A DNA stretch of 64,000 bases from Apis mellifera (Eukaryota; Arthropoda; Insecta; Hymenoptera; Apidae): assembly GCF_003254395.2 (NCBI RefSeq), contig NC_037639.1:2832501-2896500 (forward strand), read 5' to 3'. The notes beneath the pieces were generated by a model. The model was not told where the DNA came from, did no database searches, and saw only the letters and a program-made list of their open reading frames with translations. Each line of letters opens with the position of its first letter. The stretch's first letter is position 1. Of the stretch, positions 30,001 through 41,379 are shown piece by piece. Position numbers and translations under genes: made by a program.

Positions 30001-30286
30001 CCATTGCAGAATATATAATATAATTATATAATAATTATATAAATAATATATAATATTAATAATTATAATTATTATAACACAATAATAATTAATAATATAT
30101 AATAATTTATATTTATGATTTTTAAATTTATTTAATAGTATTAATTTTCATTTTAGATCATCAAGCGAAACAATGTCCTACTTAAAATCGAAACGGATTT
30201 CCAGGTTAATGTTAAAAACAGAGAATCAAGGTGACTCTCAAATGGCCAAGAAGCACAAAGGAGAGTCTTTTGATTCTTGTAAATAA
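16450..30286 (+). CDS. SENP6/SENP7: SENP6/SENP7-type (Ulp2-like) SUMO-specific cysteine protease, full-length copy
   Basis: Nineteen coding exons keep phase: 16450-16691, 18459-18583, 18870-19036, 19109-20011, 20098-20264, 20369-20408, 23552-23719, 23949-24084, 25130-25327, 25547-25681, 25798-25974, 26041-26192, 26857-26939, 27308-27640, 27728-27995, 28404-28486, 28586-28805, 29058-29491 and 30157-30286. The sum is 4161 nt, 1386 residues. The family trims poly-SUMO-2/3 chains in the nucleus. The C48 peptidase core begins near GEDQFLNDVIIDFYLKYL (about residue 920). Catalytic residues seen are His1011 (HWFLAIICFPG), Asp1133 (ILIFDSL), Gln1179/1180 and Cys1186 (PQQSNFTDCGLY). An acidic insert (about 1065-1120) splits the core, as is typical of SENP6/7. 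The N-terminal half is Gln/Ser/Asn-rich, then a CX2CX9CX2C zinc-ribbon-like exon (residues 549-604), an RG-rich patch and acidic segments follow. The start is ATG 16450, after non-coding exons. An inverted paralogue lies at 35604-41379. Confidence 0.92.
18640..18775. repeat. TTAAATTATA-type minisatellite in protease intron
   Basis: Imperfect tandem units of about 10-12 bp built on ttatattaaa, about a dozen copies, inside the intron 18584-18869. Confidence 0.7.
20409..23551 (+). other. Largest protease intron, no gene inside
   Basis: About 3.1 kb of very AT-rich intron between the 40-nt exon and the zinc-ribbon exon. It holds A- and T-runs and short degenerate repeats but no convincing open frame, RNA gene or transposon end. 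The corresponding interval in the paralogue is only about 0.2 kb. Confidence 0.6.
23552..23719 (+). CDS. Zinc-ribbon-like exon of the SUMO protease
   Basis: This 56-codon exon encodes CSHCGISSIDFNRCLRC, a CX2CX9CX2C arrangement expected to bind one zinc ion. It starts and ends in phase 0 and sits behind a 3.1 kb intron (20409-23551). It is the only internal exon absent from the inverted paralogue, so it is listed separately. Binding of zinc or of SUMO is inference. Confidence 0.7.
25387..25455. repeat. Compound (TG)n(TA)n microsatellite
   Basis: A run of TG dinucleotides with one TA interruption passes directly into a long TA run, within the protease intron 25328-25546. Confidence 0.9.
26993..27020. 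repeat. (CA)n microsatellite
   Basis: About 14 CA units in the protease intron preceding the first catalytic exon. Confidence 0.9.
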
Positions 30287-30387
30287 ATGTTACTTTCTTT
30301 TTTATAATGCTAAAGTTATCCCACATTCATAAACAAACATGAAATCATTTATCTATGTAATAAATGTAGTTAATACTTCATAAAACG

Positions 30388-30393
30388 AATAAA
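30388..30393 (+). terminator. Poly(A) signal of the SUMO protease
   Basis: AATAAA about 100 nt after the stop codon at 30284-30286; the best-placed candidate before the aquaporin gene. Confidence 0.5.
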
Positions 30394-30959
30394 AACATCC
30401 AATCATAACTGTATATGTTGTAATTAAAATTTTTGCCACTATCAACAAAAGGAAAAGATTATATTACAAAATTCATTCTACATTATTTGTACTTAGAGGT
30501 ATTTTTGAATTGATTTTTGAATCATAACGTATCTTTAATAACTTTGATTGGTTAAACATTTAATATATATTTCTAGGATATCGTTTTATTTCATTCAAGT
30601 CTACTAACTTTAAGAATTATTGTTGGCGCGTTAAGTTTATTTTATTCAACATTCCAAATCGTCTCGAAACAGGAAAATATAAAATTAAAAAATATATAAA
30701 TTTTATTTTATTACTAAATAGATAATTGTTAAAAGATTATAATATAAAATAATTGTAAGTATAAATTAAACATTTATTTTGTGTTTTTTTGATTTTTAAA
30801 ACGCAAAGCAAAGTAATAATATAAAAAAGAAAGAAAATAAATTGAACAAAATATTTTTAAATAATTGCAATTATATTTGTGATATATTATTATTATTATA
30901 TATTTACAAAAACACTACTAAATATTTTATATTTTGTGATTGTATTGAAAAATAGTTGA

Positions 30960-31190
30960 TAACCATCGTGATGTGAATGTTCAATCAGATAATTTGAGAG
31001 ACTAGCTATTTAAAGCCACGCGACATATTCACACAGATATATTCAATTACATTCGTTCGTTTTAAATAACAGCTAAGTAAAATCTTGTTGTGTGCAAAAT
31101 AAAGGAAAAGATCAAAAAATAGATATTGTGTGAATATTTGAGTTGAAAGAAATGGTAAAAGTGAATAAAATTCGATGATAAATATGTAAG
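30960..31190 (+). promoter_or_regulatory. Probable promoter and 5' UTR exon of the aquaporin gene
   Basis: A TATA-like word CTATTTAAAG (31006-31015) is followed by a less AT-rich stretch and a possible donor aaatat/gtaagt at 31184/31185. The coding start is at 31679, after a T-rich tract, so a spliced leader is plausible. This rests on weak signals. Confidence 0.35.
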
Positions 31191-31678
31191 TTAACATTTC
31201 GTCATATGTTTTTTGAGAATCACTTAAAATTATAAATTTGAATGTTTTGCATAATGTTTGCTATTGCATAATATTCTTCTTTTAGTTTCCTATTGTATAT
31301 TATACACGTATATATGTGACATTTATCTGTAATAATTTATAAGTTTAAAATTAATTGTATTTTGATGTGTTATATTTGTGTGTATTATTTTACGTTTTTT
31401 TTTAAATTAATATTTGTAATATATATAACATATATGTATATTTTGTTGTTATAGTATAAAATGCAAAATAAAAATAAATTTTTAATAGGAAACAATTACA
31501 GATTTTTAGATTAAATTAGATTATAGATTATAGATTAGATAAAATAAATTATAGATTATAGATAAAGAGACATTATAAATATAATTACATTATAATTTCT
31601 AATTTCATGATTTTATTACTTTTATAGTTTTTATCTTATAACATTAAATTTATATAATATATATATTCGATCAACACC

Positions 31679-34285
31679 ATGGCTGCAACAATAATTGCCC
31701 TAGCAGTTTCTACACTGTACATTATACTTACAACTCTCATAGCTTATTGGATGAGAAGATATACCGATTATTATATACGTGATCCGTTCGTAAGATCCCT
31801 ATTTTTAGAAGCCATTGCTACCGGTGAACTTTGTGGAGCATGTTTCGAATTAATAATAAGTAAGTTTATTGAAGACAGTGATTTTTAATTACCGATAACA
31901 AGATTAATCTCAAATAAGATTTATATTTATATACGATATAACTTATCTTTCGCATACTTTCATTATGGATTTGAAATTAGTGAGAACTGATCTTTAATAT
32001 GCAAAGATGATTTTTGAATTTAATAAATATTATTTTTTTTATTTATCACATGTAATTTATAGGTATTTATTTATTAAAAATAATAAATTATCTAATTGAT
32101 TAAAACAAAATATCATATAATATATTTATAGTAAAAATGTTAAATATCATAAAAAAGTGTATTCAGCTAATTATTTTTTATTATATATACATATATATAT
32201 TGAACTAAAATTTAATCGAATAAGAAAAATATAAAAGTATTATATTTTTAAAATAAAAATAAAATTAATTAAATTGTAAAAATTTTATATTTTTGAAATG
32301 TATGTGTGCTTTTTATTATTTTAATTATATTATACCTTAGTTGCGGACAACTGGGGTGTTTCTATGTATGGCGTATATTTATTTGTACTGACGATTTGGT
32401 GGTCTCTAAATTGGGGTGATGCTACCGCTTGTCCGTATACACACATCGAAGAAGTTGTCGAAGGAACGAAATCGGTACGCGATGCTTTCCTTTTAATATG
32501 GGCCGAACTAGTAGGTGGTCTTGCCGTTTTTAGATACATTCAATTGCTTTGGGCGCTTGAAATCGTTTCGACGCATAAAAACAAAGCATTCGAAGATTGT
32601 ACTACTGATTTACAAGTAAGTGAGATGATAGATTATAAATTTATATAAATAATACAATAAATAATACGATAAAAAACTGATTATACAATAATGATATAAA
32701 AAAAAATATTAAATATATTATAAATTTGATTATAAATGTTTCAAAATAATATACTTTGTAATAATATAATTAAAAATTAATCATAATAATAACATAAAGA
32801 ATTAAATTAAATATACTTAAATATAATATTTAAGAATTATTATAGTAAAATTCTTATAATACGGTATAATTCTTATTAGAAAATATTAAATTTTTAGATT
32901 ACATATATCTTTAATATACTAATTATTATATATTAAAATTAAAGTTCAAGGATATAATATAATAATATAATTTGTTGACAAAAATAGAAAAAAAAATGTA
33001 TTATAAAATATACAAAGATTTATAAATAATTGTTCAAATTAATAGTTGAAATTATATATTATGAATTATGATTATTGAATTATTGAATATCGAAATATTA
33101 TTCGAATTTTACTATGGTATCTTGATAATGTTAGAAATTAGAAAATATGAAATTAATTTATTTTATTTTATTAATTATTAATTAATTAAATTAAATAATA
33201 TATTATTCTGAATAATAATGAATTTTTTTTTTTATCATTTTCCTTCTATTTTTAAGGTACCCGTAATATTTGGAGCATTTATCGAATGTGTGGCAACTTG
33301 TATATACAGGGTAGTTTCACGTGGTTTGAACGAGATAAATTCGAGGATTAATGTTATTGTCGATTCCTTTATTGGAACTACTTTAGTTATTGCAGGTTTG
33401 ATTAATTATTTATATAATGTTACGCAAAATTATATCTATTTATTTTATTCATTTTCATGTTGTTTAAATTTTTGCATCTAAAATAGCTAAAAATGAAATT
33501 TTATGAATTAGTAATTAATAACAAATAAATATTAAATATTTCACATGCTTTTAATAAATTAAGGCATATAGAACATTTAATATTTGATATTTCTATTAGA
33601 ATAATGGATAACACCTGAATGAATTCTTTTTAATTAAACATCCTTTTGCTTATCTATTTTTCTTTTTGTAATATATATTATATGTCACATGTCAAATTTT
33701 TTTTGAAAGAGAGATGTAATCAAAATATTTAAAATTTAAATATAAATTTTTAAGAAATATGATGAAAATCATCAATAAATTATTCCAATATTAAAAGAAA
33801 AAAAAACTTAGAAAAAATAAATAAGAAAATTTATAAGTTATTAAATTATATTTATAAATTATTTAAATAAATATTTTCTTATTAAAAAAATGATAAAACA
33901 TAAATTTATAGTTACATTTACTCTTCACCTTTCTCTATTCAAGAAAATTTTTACGAATAAATGTTCAAATATTAGATTTGTTGTATTTGATATTCAATAT
34001 TGTATTGTATTCATAAATTGGATCTTTTATTTCTGAATATTTATCACTGTATTCATCGGTATTTGTTTTATTTTCATACTGATTTCAGCTTTCGATTATT
34101 CTGGTGGCTACTTCAATCCTGCACTGGCCACCTCTTTGAAATACGGATGTTTGGGAACTTCCTTCATGGAGCACGTGATAGTCTATTGGGTCGGTGCGTG
34201 CGCCGGTTCCATCGCCTCTTTACGAGTTTATAAATCACCGTTTGTTCAGCAATACATGGAACAGTATAAGGAGAAAACGCTTTAA
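31679..34285 (+). CDS. Unorthodox aquaporin, AQP11/AQP12-like
   Basis: Four exons, 31679-31859, 32341-32615, 33257-33395 and 34089-34285, give 263 residues with six predicted membrane helices. Aquaporins conduct water or small solutes through two half-helices capped by NPA boxes. Here the second box is standard (YFNPALATSLKYGC, Asn208-Ala210). The first is replaced by Cys91-Pro92-Tyr93 in DATACPYTH, the sort of change known in the unorthodox AQP11/12 class, whose members often sit in intracellular membranes. The short Lys/Glu tail (QQYMEQYKEKTL) has no obvious targeting signal. The start is the ATG in CACCATGG, the best context nearby. The gene follows the SUMO protease head-to-tail by 1.4 kb. 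A decayed copy of its last exon lies at 43105-43282. The class call is strong; the solute is unknown. Confidence 0.9.
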
Positions 34286-34624
34286 TTGAAACGCTTTGCT
34301 TAAGTTAAGCAAAGATACAGCGGATACATTGCTCAAGTTTGTTGAATTTGTGTTCACTCGATTTTTCTGTTGTTTATTTAACTTAAATGTGTTTTCTGTC
34401 TGCGTTACTATTTTACAAAATAGCGTATAAATTTATAATATGATTGAAATAGAGATTGTTATAAGGAATATATTTATGCACAAGATTAGTCACTTTTATC
34501 GTATGTTTGTAAAATAGAAGCGTTTTTTGGATTTACAGGGTGATAATTATACAATTTGAATTTAAATTAATATAAATTTGATCATATATAATGATGTTTG
34601 TAATGAATTATAATTATACAAAGA

Positions 34625-34630
34625 AATAAA
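34625..34630 (+). terminator. Poly(A) signal of the aquaporin gene
   Basis: AATAAA about 340 nt downstream of the stop codon, in agaaataaaatt; the clearest candidate in the region. Confidence 0.45.
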
Positions 34631-35107
34631 ATTATTTTGAATAACTTGTGTTTATTATGTTTATTATAATATTGTATAATTGTGTTTATTATAATATGAT
34701 TATGTCAAATTATTTTTAAAAATTATTTCAGATTATTATTTTTAAACAATTAATAAAGAATTTATTAATTTATGAATATTTTATATTTTTATATTATATT
34801 TTTTAGAAATATTTATAATTGTAGATTTTGTAATAACAACAAATAATCTAAATAATTATTTAAATTTCTTATTAATTTTAAAGAAGATTAAATAAAAATT
34901 TTTAATTTATAATAATTTTAAATACATACAAAACTCATATCAAACAAATTACGTACATATATAAATATTTAAAAAATTCAATAATATGAAGTAGTATTTA
35001 AATTAAAAAACAATTAAATAAAATTTGAAAACAATAATGAGATATATTAAATAAATATTTATTGAAAACATATTTGAATTAACTTTTAAAAACTTAATTT
35101 AATATTT

Positions 35108-35158
35108 GACATAAAAAATCCTGTTTTAAATATATCCATTTTTGTCCGTTTCAATAAT
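35108..35158 (-). pseudogene. Relic of the norpA last exon
   Basis: Read on the minus strand, the acceptor context tttttattacag and the following bases align with the true last coding exon of norpA (44006-44074): both begin A(C/T)TAT(C/T)GAAA and both end with ACAG(A/G)ATTTTTT. The relic has about 16 nt deleted and a TAA stop after ten codons. Flanking non-coding sequence on both sides also matches (34960-35190 against 43790-44110). It is therefore a decayed duplicate, not a functional exon. Confidence 0.7.
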
Positions 35159-35548
35159 CTGTAATAAAAATATAGATATATTTTTAATATATATACTTAA
35201 TAAAACAATATGATACAAAATTAACAATTAAATATTAAATGGTATCAATCTAATATTCCATTTTTTTATAATTTATATAAATAAATTTTTTAAATTTTAT
35301 GATAGAGTTCGAAATGATTTATCATTTACAATATTTAAAATAAATATTTTTTGTTTCAAATAAATCCCTTAATATATCGATATCGATCTCTTAATATAAA
35401 TTTATCGATTTCATTGTAGAATAACTATTTATTATTTAATTAAATAATTAGAAATTTATCACCAAAGAATTTTAAAATCAATCAATTTATTTATATCAAA
35501 TTATTTTCAGATGAACAAATATGCAATGCATGCAATTTGATTTGTAGT

Positions 35549-35554
35549 TTTATT
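35549..35554 (-). terminator. Candidate poly(A) signal of the second SUMO protease
   Basis: AATAAA on the minus strand about 50 nt after the premature stop of the inverted copy. It lies in sequence that was coding in the full-length copy, so it would be a newly gained signal if used. Confidence 0.4.
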
Positions 35555-35603
35555 TACCATTTCAATAATTGATTTAGTACTTTAATTTGATATATTATTA
35601 TTA

Positions 35604-38600
35604 TTACAATTTTCTCGATTTAAGTAGATTTTTTTTATCTTCAACATTAGTTTTTACAGATTTTGCATCAACATGACTCTTAATTTTCAGTTTACCATCT
35701 TGAGTAGGAAAATTTATAACAGGTATTGTTATATTTTTATTTCCTTTTCTTGCATTCATCAATTTAATTAATAATTTTGATAATTCTTCTCTTTTTCTTG
35801 TTACTACTATTTCCTCAAACCAATTTTTCAATGTATTTATCGGTAAAGTATAATCTTTAATGGGATTCTGAAATTAAAAATTAATAATATATAAAATAAG
35901 ATTTCTTTTGAAATATTTAATTTAAGAAAAATTCTATTTGAAATATATATTTGAAATATTTTTAAAATAATAGATAATTTGGGAGATAATTGTATATAAT
36001 AATATAAATGTGATATTCCATATATATGAATTCAAAAAATAAATTTACCTTAAAGAAGCTCTCTACATATTGTAATATATATAATCCACAATCAGTGAAA
36101 TTTGATTGCTGAGGAACTTCTAACGATACTCCTTTAATAGTATCTTTTGAAAATACTTTTTCACATCCCATTTTTGCTACATACTCACAACTCAAATAAT
36201 CTCTTAATGTATTTACTACATGTATTCTACTTGTTCCAGCAAGAGAGTCAAATATTAATATGCAGGGTCTAAAATGAATATATTTTGTATTTAATTTGGA
36301 ACATAATAATTTTTTTGATTTTTTAATTTTTTAATTTTAATTCTTTAAAAATACTTACATTTTTACAATATTTTTTTCCTGTAGTACATTTTGTTTCATT
36401 TTTGGCGATAAATTTTTATTTTCTATTATTTCTAATTCATCCTATTGTAAATTATTTGTAAGATATGCTCTAATAGTTTATCCGACTTAAATTATATATA
36501 TATATATATAAATAATTTATGAAATTTAATTTAAAAAACTTACGTCATCTTTGCTAATTATTTCCACTTCTCTATTATCACTTTCAGCTTTATCCCTTTT
36601 TAAACCATCATCATCCTGATCTATAGTTACAGTAGTCGTCACTGGTTTAAGAGTTGTACTTCCAATAGTAACAGTTTGAAGTTTTAGTTTTTTTAATTTT
36701 TTACTTTTTTGTACAATTTTACGAATATCATTTTCATTAGATCGTTTATTTTGTGCAAAATCTTTACCTACTAATCCGGGAAAACAAATAATAGCCAAAA
36801 ACCAATGAGCACTGTAACATTTTTATACATAGAATTGTTATATATTTTAATTTAAAGAAAAACAGAAAAAAAAATGTGCAGTAGATAAACTTACTGTTCA
36901 TTTATAGGAATTATAATAAAATCTTTTTCAAATATATTGACATTTTTCGTCCACTTCTGAACTCTTGCATGTCTCTTAGCAGCAGGTGTAAGAGGTACAT
37001 TGCTTTCAACTGCTTGAGTGTGTGGACTTGTCAATCGCTTATAAAAATACGAACTAAATACATGAGTTCTCTGTTGATCAGATTCTGATAGAACTTCCAA
37101 TGTCAAATATTTTAGATAGAAGTCTATAATTACATCATTTAAAAATTGATCCTCTCCAAGACATAAATAATCCTCAGTATTAATAGCTATACCACCTTTG
37201 GCAGGTGGTGAGGGATATATAATTATTCTGTAAAAAACAATTTAATATTATATTATTTCTATGGTTTATATAAAGACATTAAATATATATTAAAAATATA
37301 TATATTATATATTTTTAATATATTTAATATATATTAAAAAAATATTTATACGAAGAAGAATTGCATGATATTAAGTTTTATTTTACAGAATGTTTCAAAA
37401 ATTGTGCAAGAAATATTAATATATTGCATATATGAATAGTTATTGTAATATATAAAAAACATTATACGAATATAATGAATAAATTTTTTTAAATAAATTC
37501 TTTTAAAAATTAAATTACTTAATACGTTCCTTACGTTTGTATATTAGTATTATTTGAATTAGCTGTTATTTGTGTTTCAATTTTTGTCTTCGATAGGTTT
37601 TTCATTTGTACATTCTAAAAAAAATTGATTATTTAAAAAATTTTTTTAATTAATTAAGATTATATTTAAAATTTTTTCAAATAGTAATTTTAATATTTAT
37701 AAATAAATAATTTATAAATAATTTATAAAATATACAGTACATACTTTTTTCGGCGATGATTCTTCAAAAATATCATGTGCTTCTTTCGCATTTAATTCTT
37801 CTAATAAGTTTCTTTGCATAAACAATGTTTTTAATGTAATTTTTGATTCTTTTGATAATTTCTCTGTTACTAAAGTTATTCGTTTATGTGTATGATCTAT
37901 AAAATATTTATATTTTTATTTCATTTATAATATAAATTAAATATGCTTAAAAAAATTGATACCTTTTCCAGCAGGATCATAATATGGTCCTTTTGGATCC
38001 TGCATTCCTAATAATTTACGAATCATAGCTCCAGTATTAATAGATGTATAAAAGAAAAACACTGACATTGATTTACCAAAATGAATTAATACTTTTACTA
38101 TATCTCGAATGTTAATATTTAATGTTACAGAGGTTTTTTCTGTAATATATGTAAATAATTATATAAAAAATATATTTATCAAAATAATTATAATAAAAAT
38201 ATTATAAATTTATATTATTATAAATATCATATAATTAAAAATTAGTAAAATAAATACCATCTTCCAATAAAGGTACACTAAATTTTATTTCATTTTGCGA
38301 GATTAAGACTCTATCCCGAGGAATATATTTATAAGAACCTATTCTTACCATTTTACATGATAAAGAAGTATATGGAGGTTGCATAATGTTATCTAAAAAA
38401 TATTTATCTTTATTTTTTTTCTTTTAATATATAATTAATCAATATTTATCATTCAAAATTTAATAAATAAAATATATATATTGTGAAATAATCATATATA
38501 TATATATATATATTGTGAAATAATCATATATGAAATATATTTAAAAATTACCTGGAATATTTTCTATTTTCGTGCATTCTGCATAATCGGAAATTGTATC

Positions 38601-41379
38601 GGCAATAGAATTGTTTGTAATTATTGATTTCTTCTCAAGTATGATATCCATTTCATTACTATAATCATTATTCATGTCGTTTGAAAATGCATTATTTTTA
38701 GAATATGATCTTTCTTTGCTTTTTTCCTCTTCATCAGATGATATTATTAAATATTCTGAATAAAAAATGTCAGTCTAAAGAATTTCTATATTCTCTAAGA
38801 CAATTTGGTATACAAATTCTTAAATCACGGTCATGAAAATTATTTGGTTTTAAAGAAGAAATATAATAATAGAAATATTATTTTCTCTAAGATCATTGAT
38901 TCATGTTTTTTAATATTTTGAATCGAAAAAGAAAAAAGAATACAAAGCCAATTTTATTTTTATATATTATATTAATATTTTATATATTATATTTTATATA
39001 TTATATTATTATATATTTATACAATGTAATATATAATGCAAATGATATAAAATCAATTTATACATAATGAATTTTTTATAAATATGTGATATATCAATAT
39101 ATTTATAAATTAAAATAATTTATTACTAAGTAGCAATTATTAAATAGCAAAATATCAAATCAAAAATAAAGTTAAAATATAAATCCAAATTATTATTGGT
39201 TAAACATTTATTTTTTTATAATTTTATTTTTTTGCTAATTTTATAGTCTTGTATTGGTACTTTTATTATTTTTTTTTTGTATTCAAATGTAAAGATATGA
39301 AATTTTTAATTTTATATTTATTTTATCTTTTTTATTAAATAATTCTAATTTTATTATATTTTTATTTTATTAAATAAAGATAATTAAATCTATTCTTTTA
39401 CATTTTTTTCTATTTTGTATATTTAATATTTAAATTAAAAATTAAAATGTATTTTTTAAAATAAAATCATAAAGTTTTCTTTTTACCTGGTTCTTTATGA
39501 CTCTGTCTTGATTTTGAAGCAGTTCTTTTTTTTCTTTTATGTTTATGCATAGACGCATCTTGTTCCAATTTTTCTGATTTTGTTGATGAATGTTCATTTT
39601 TTGTCTTGTAAAATAATATAGAGAATTAACATGATAATTTAAATTTAAAAATATATTTAATGAATATACTTTAACAAAATGTCTTAACATTTTTTTAAAA
39701 TTTATATTAAAATGATGTAGCATTCCACAAAAATTTTTAAATATTATCATAAATATTTGTTATAAATGATTGTATAATTTAATTATATAATTTCATTTTT
39801 CAAAAAAAATTAAAATTTACCTTATTTTGTTGTACAGAATCAATATTTTTATTTGGTGATCTGAAGTGATTAATATTATATTTGAGATACTTTATATGTG
39901 AATTTTATATAATTAAAAATATATTGAAAAGCTTACCCACTAGAATTATTTGAACTATTATTTTGAGAATTATCATCATTTTTACTTATGTCAAATGATA
40001 TTGTATCAGATTCAATTTCTACTAAATAATTTATATCCAAAGTAGGATTAGAAATTAATGAAATACTTGATTTCTCAGAAAGCACGATATTTGCCTAAAA
40101 ATACAAATAATTTTTAATCAACATATCAATTTTTAAGCATTTTTATAACTATTATGATAACTATATATATTTATGATAAATATATATATTTTAATAACTA
40201 TTAAAATACCTGTTCCAATAAATCTTGAACTGTACAATCTTCATGAGGTATATCAAATGTAATTAATCTCTGTTCACCATTAATAAACACAACTAACATT
40301 TTTGCAATATTTCCTTTTACTTGATGTTGAACCTTACTATTTATCAGATTATGAATATTTTTTTTAATAGAAGCATCATTTTCGGAAAACTTATATTCTG
40401 AATCACTTTGTGAAGAAGAACATTGTTCATTTATTGAAATTTCCTCACAAATCGATGGAGATTTCAAAGATTTAATATTCATTATATTATGTTTATTTCT
40501 AGATTTTTCTTTCGAAATTTCTTTTTGAAATTGTAACTGTGACGAGGATAATATTTGCTTTTGGTGTATTGAATTTTTAATTGTTTTCTGTCTTTCTTTC
40601 AAAGATTCGATATTTACAATACTATGCACATTTTTATATGAAGATTTTTGTTTTGTAATCTTTTTTTGAAATGGTGACGAAGATGACAATTGTTTTTGTT
40701 GCACGGGATTTGTAATTATTTTTCGTTGTGGTTTCAAAGATTCAACATTTATAATATGCACATTCTTAGATGAAAATTTTTGTTTCGTAACTTTTTTTTG
40801 AAATTGTGATGAAGACAAATATTTCAATTTTTGTTGCACTGGATTTATAATTGTTTTTCGTCGCCTTTTCAAAGGTTCAACATTCATAACATTATAGACA
40901 TTTTTAGACAAAGATTTTTGTTTTGCAGCTTGTTTTTGAACTTGTAACTGTGGCGAGGGTGTTAATTGTTTTTGTTGTACTAATTTTGGAATTGTTTTTC
41001 GTCGTTTTTTCAAAGATTCAACATTCATGACACTATGCACATTTTTAGATAAAGATTTTTGTTTTGTAATTTGTTTTTGAATTTGTAACTGCGGCGAGGA
41101 TAACAATTGTTTTTGCTGTACTGAATTTGCAGTTTTCCGTTGTACTTTCAAAGATTCGATATTCACAGCACTGTACACATTTTTAGATGAAAATTTTTGT
41201 TTTATAATTTGTTTTTGAAATTGTGACAATTGTTTCTGTTGTATTGAATTTGTTGTTTGCTGTTGTGTATAATTATATAGTGAACTTCGTATTTGTTGTA
41301 GAGCAATATTTAGTCGTTGCAACTTATTTCTTTCCAATATTTTATCATTTTGTATCTCTTTTATTTTTGTTCGTAGCAT
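35604..41379 (-). CDS. Second SENP6/7-type SUMO protease, inverted intron-bearing paralogue with rebuilt N-terminus
   Basis: Fourteen minus-strand exons keep phase: 41379-40210, 40094-39937, 39860-39821, 39604-39487, 38755-38552, 38392-38258, 38139-37963, 37896-37745, 37614-37535, 37227-36895, 36811-36544, 36441-36359, 36268-36049 and 35867-35604. The total is 3402 nt, 1133 residues. Exons correspond one to one with those of the 16450-30286 gene; several have equal length (333, 268, 83, 220 nt). Catalytic His858 (HWFLAIICFPG), Asp980 (ILIFDSL) and Cys1033 (QQSNFTDCGLY) are kept, so SUMO cleavage is plausible. Compared with the parent it lacks the N-terminal three exons, the zinc-ribbon exon and the C-terminal tail, and its first exon carries about six tandem repeats. 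The start is the first ATG after an in-frame TAG 9 nt upstream. Open frame across 14 spliced exons despite many substitutions argues for a working gene. Transcription is not shown. Confidence 0.82.
38467..38530. repeat. Duplicated tatattgtgaaataatcata motif with TA run
   Basis: The word attgtgaaataatcatata occurs twice, separated by a TA run, in an intron of the second SUMO protease. Confidence 0.8.
40456..41256 (-). repeat. Coding tandem repeats in the second SUMO protease (about six units)
   Basis: Residues 42-308 of the predicted protein are about six diverged units of 41-47 residues. Each follows the plan (N/P)xxQQKQ..., FQKQ..KQK, S.KNV..., (M/I)NVESLK..RK. Unit ends at about residues 82, 128, 175, 220, 265 and 308. 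The parent gene has a single equivalent unit (about 19609-19790). Units 2 and 3 end in KKRRK and KRRRK, which resemble nuclear localisation signals. Confidence 0.9.

Noticed and set aside
39442..39750. 102-codon minus-strand open frame inside the second protease
   Set aside because: It runs across an intron and reads the exon 39487-39604 in a different frame from the one that matches the parent protein.
35604..41379. Reading the inverted protease copy as a processed pseudogene
   Set aside because: It keeps introns at the same positions with working GT..AG ends, has no poly(A) tract at the right place, and its spliced frame is open throughout.
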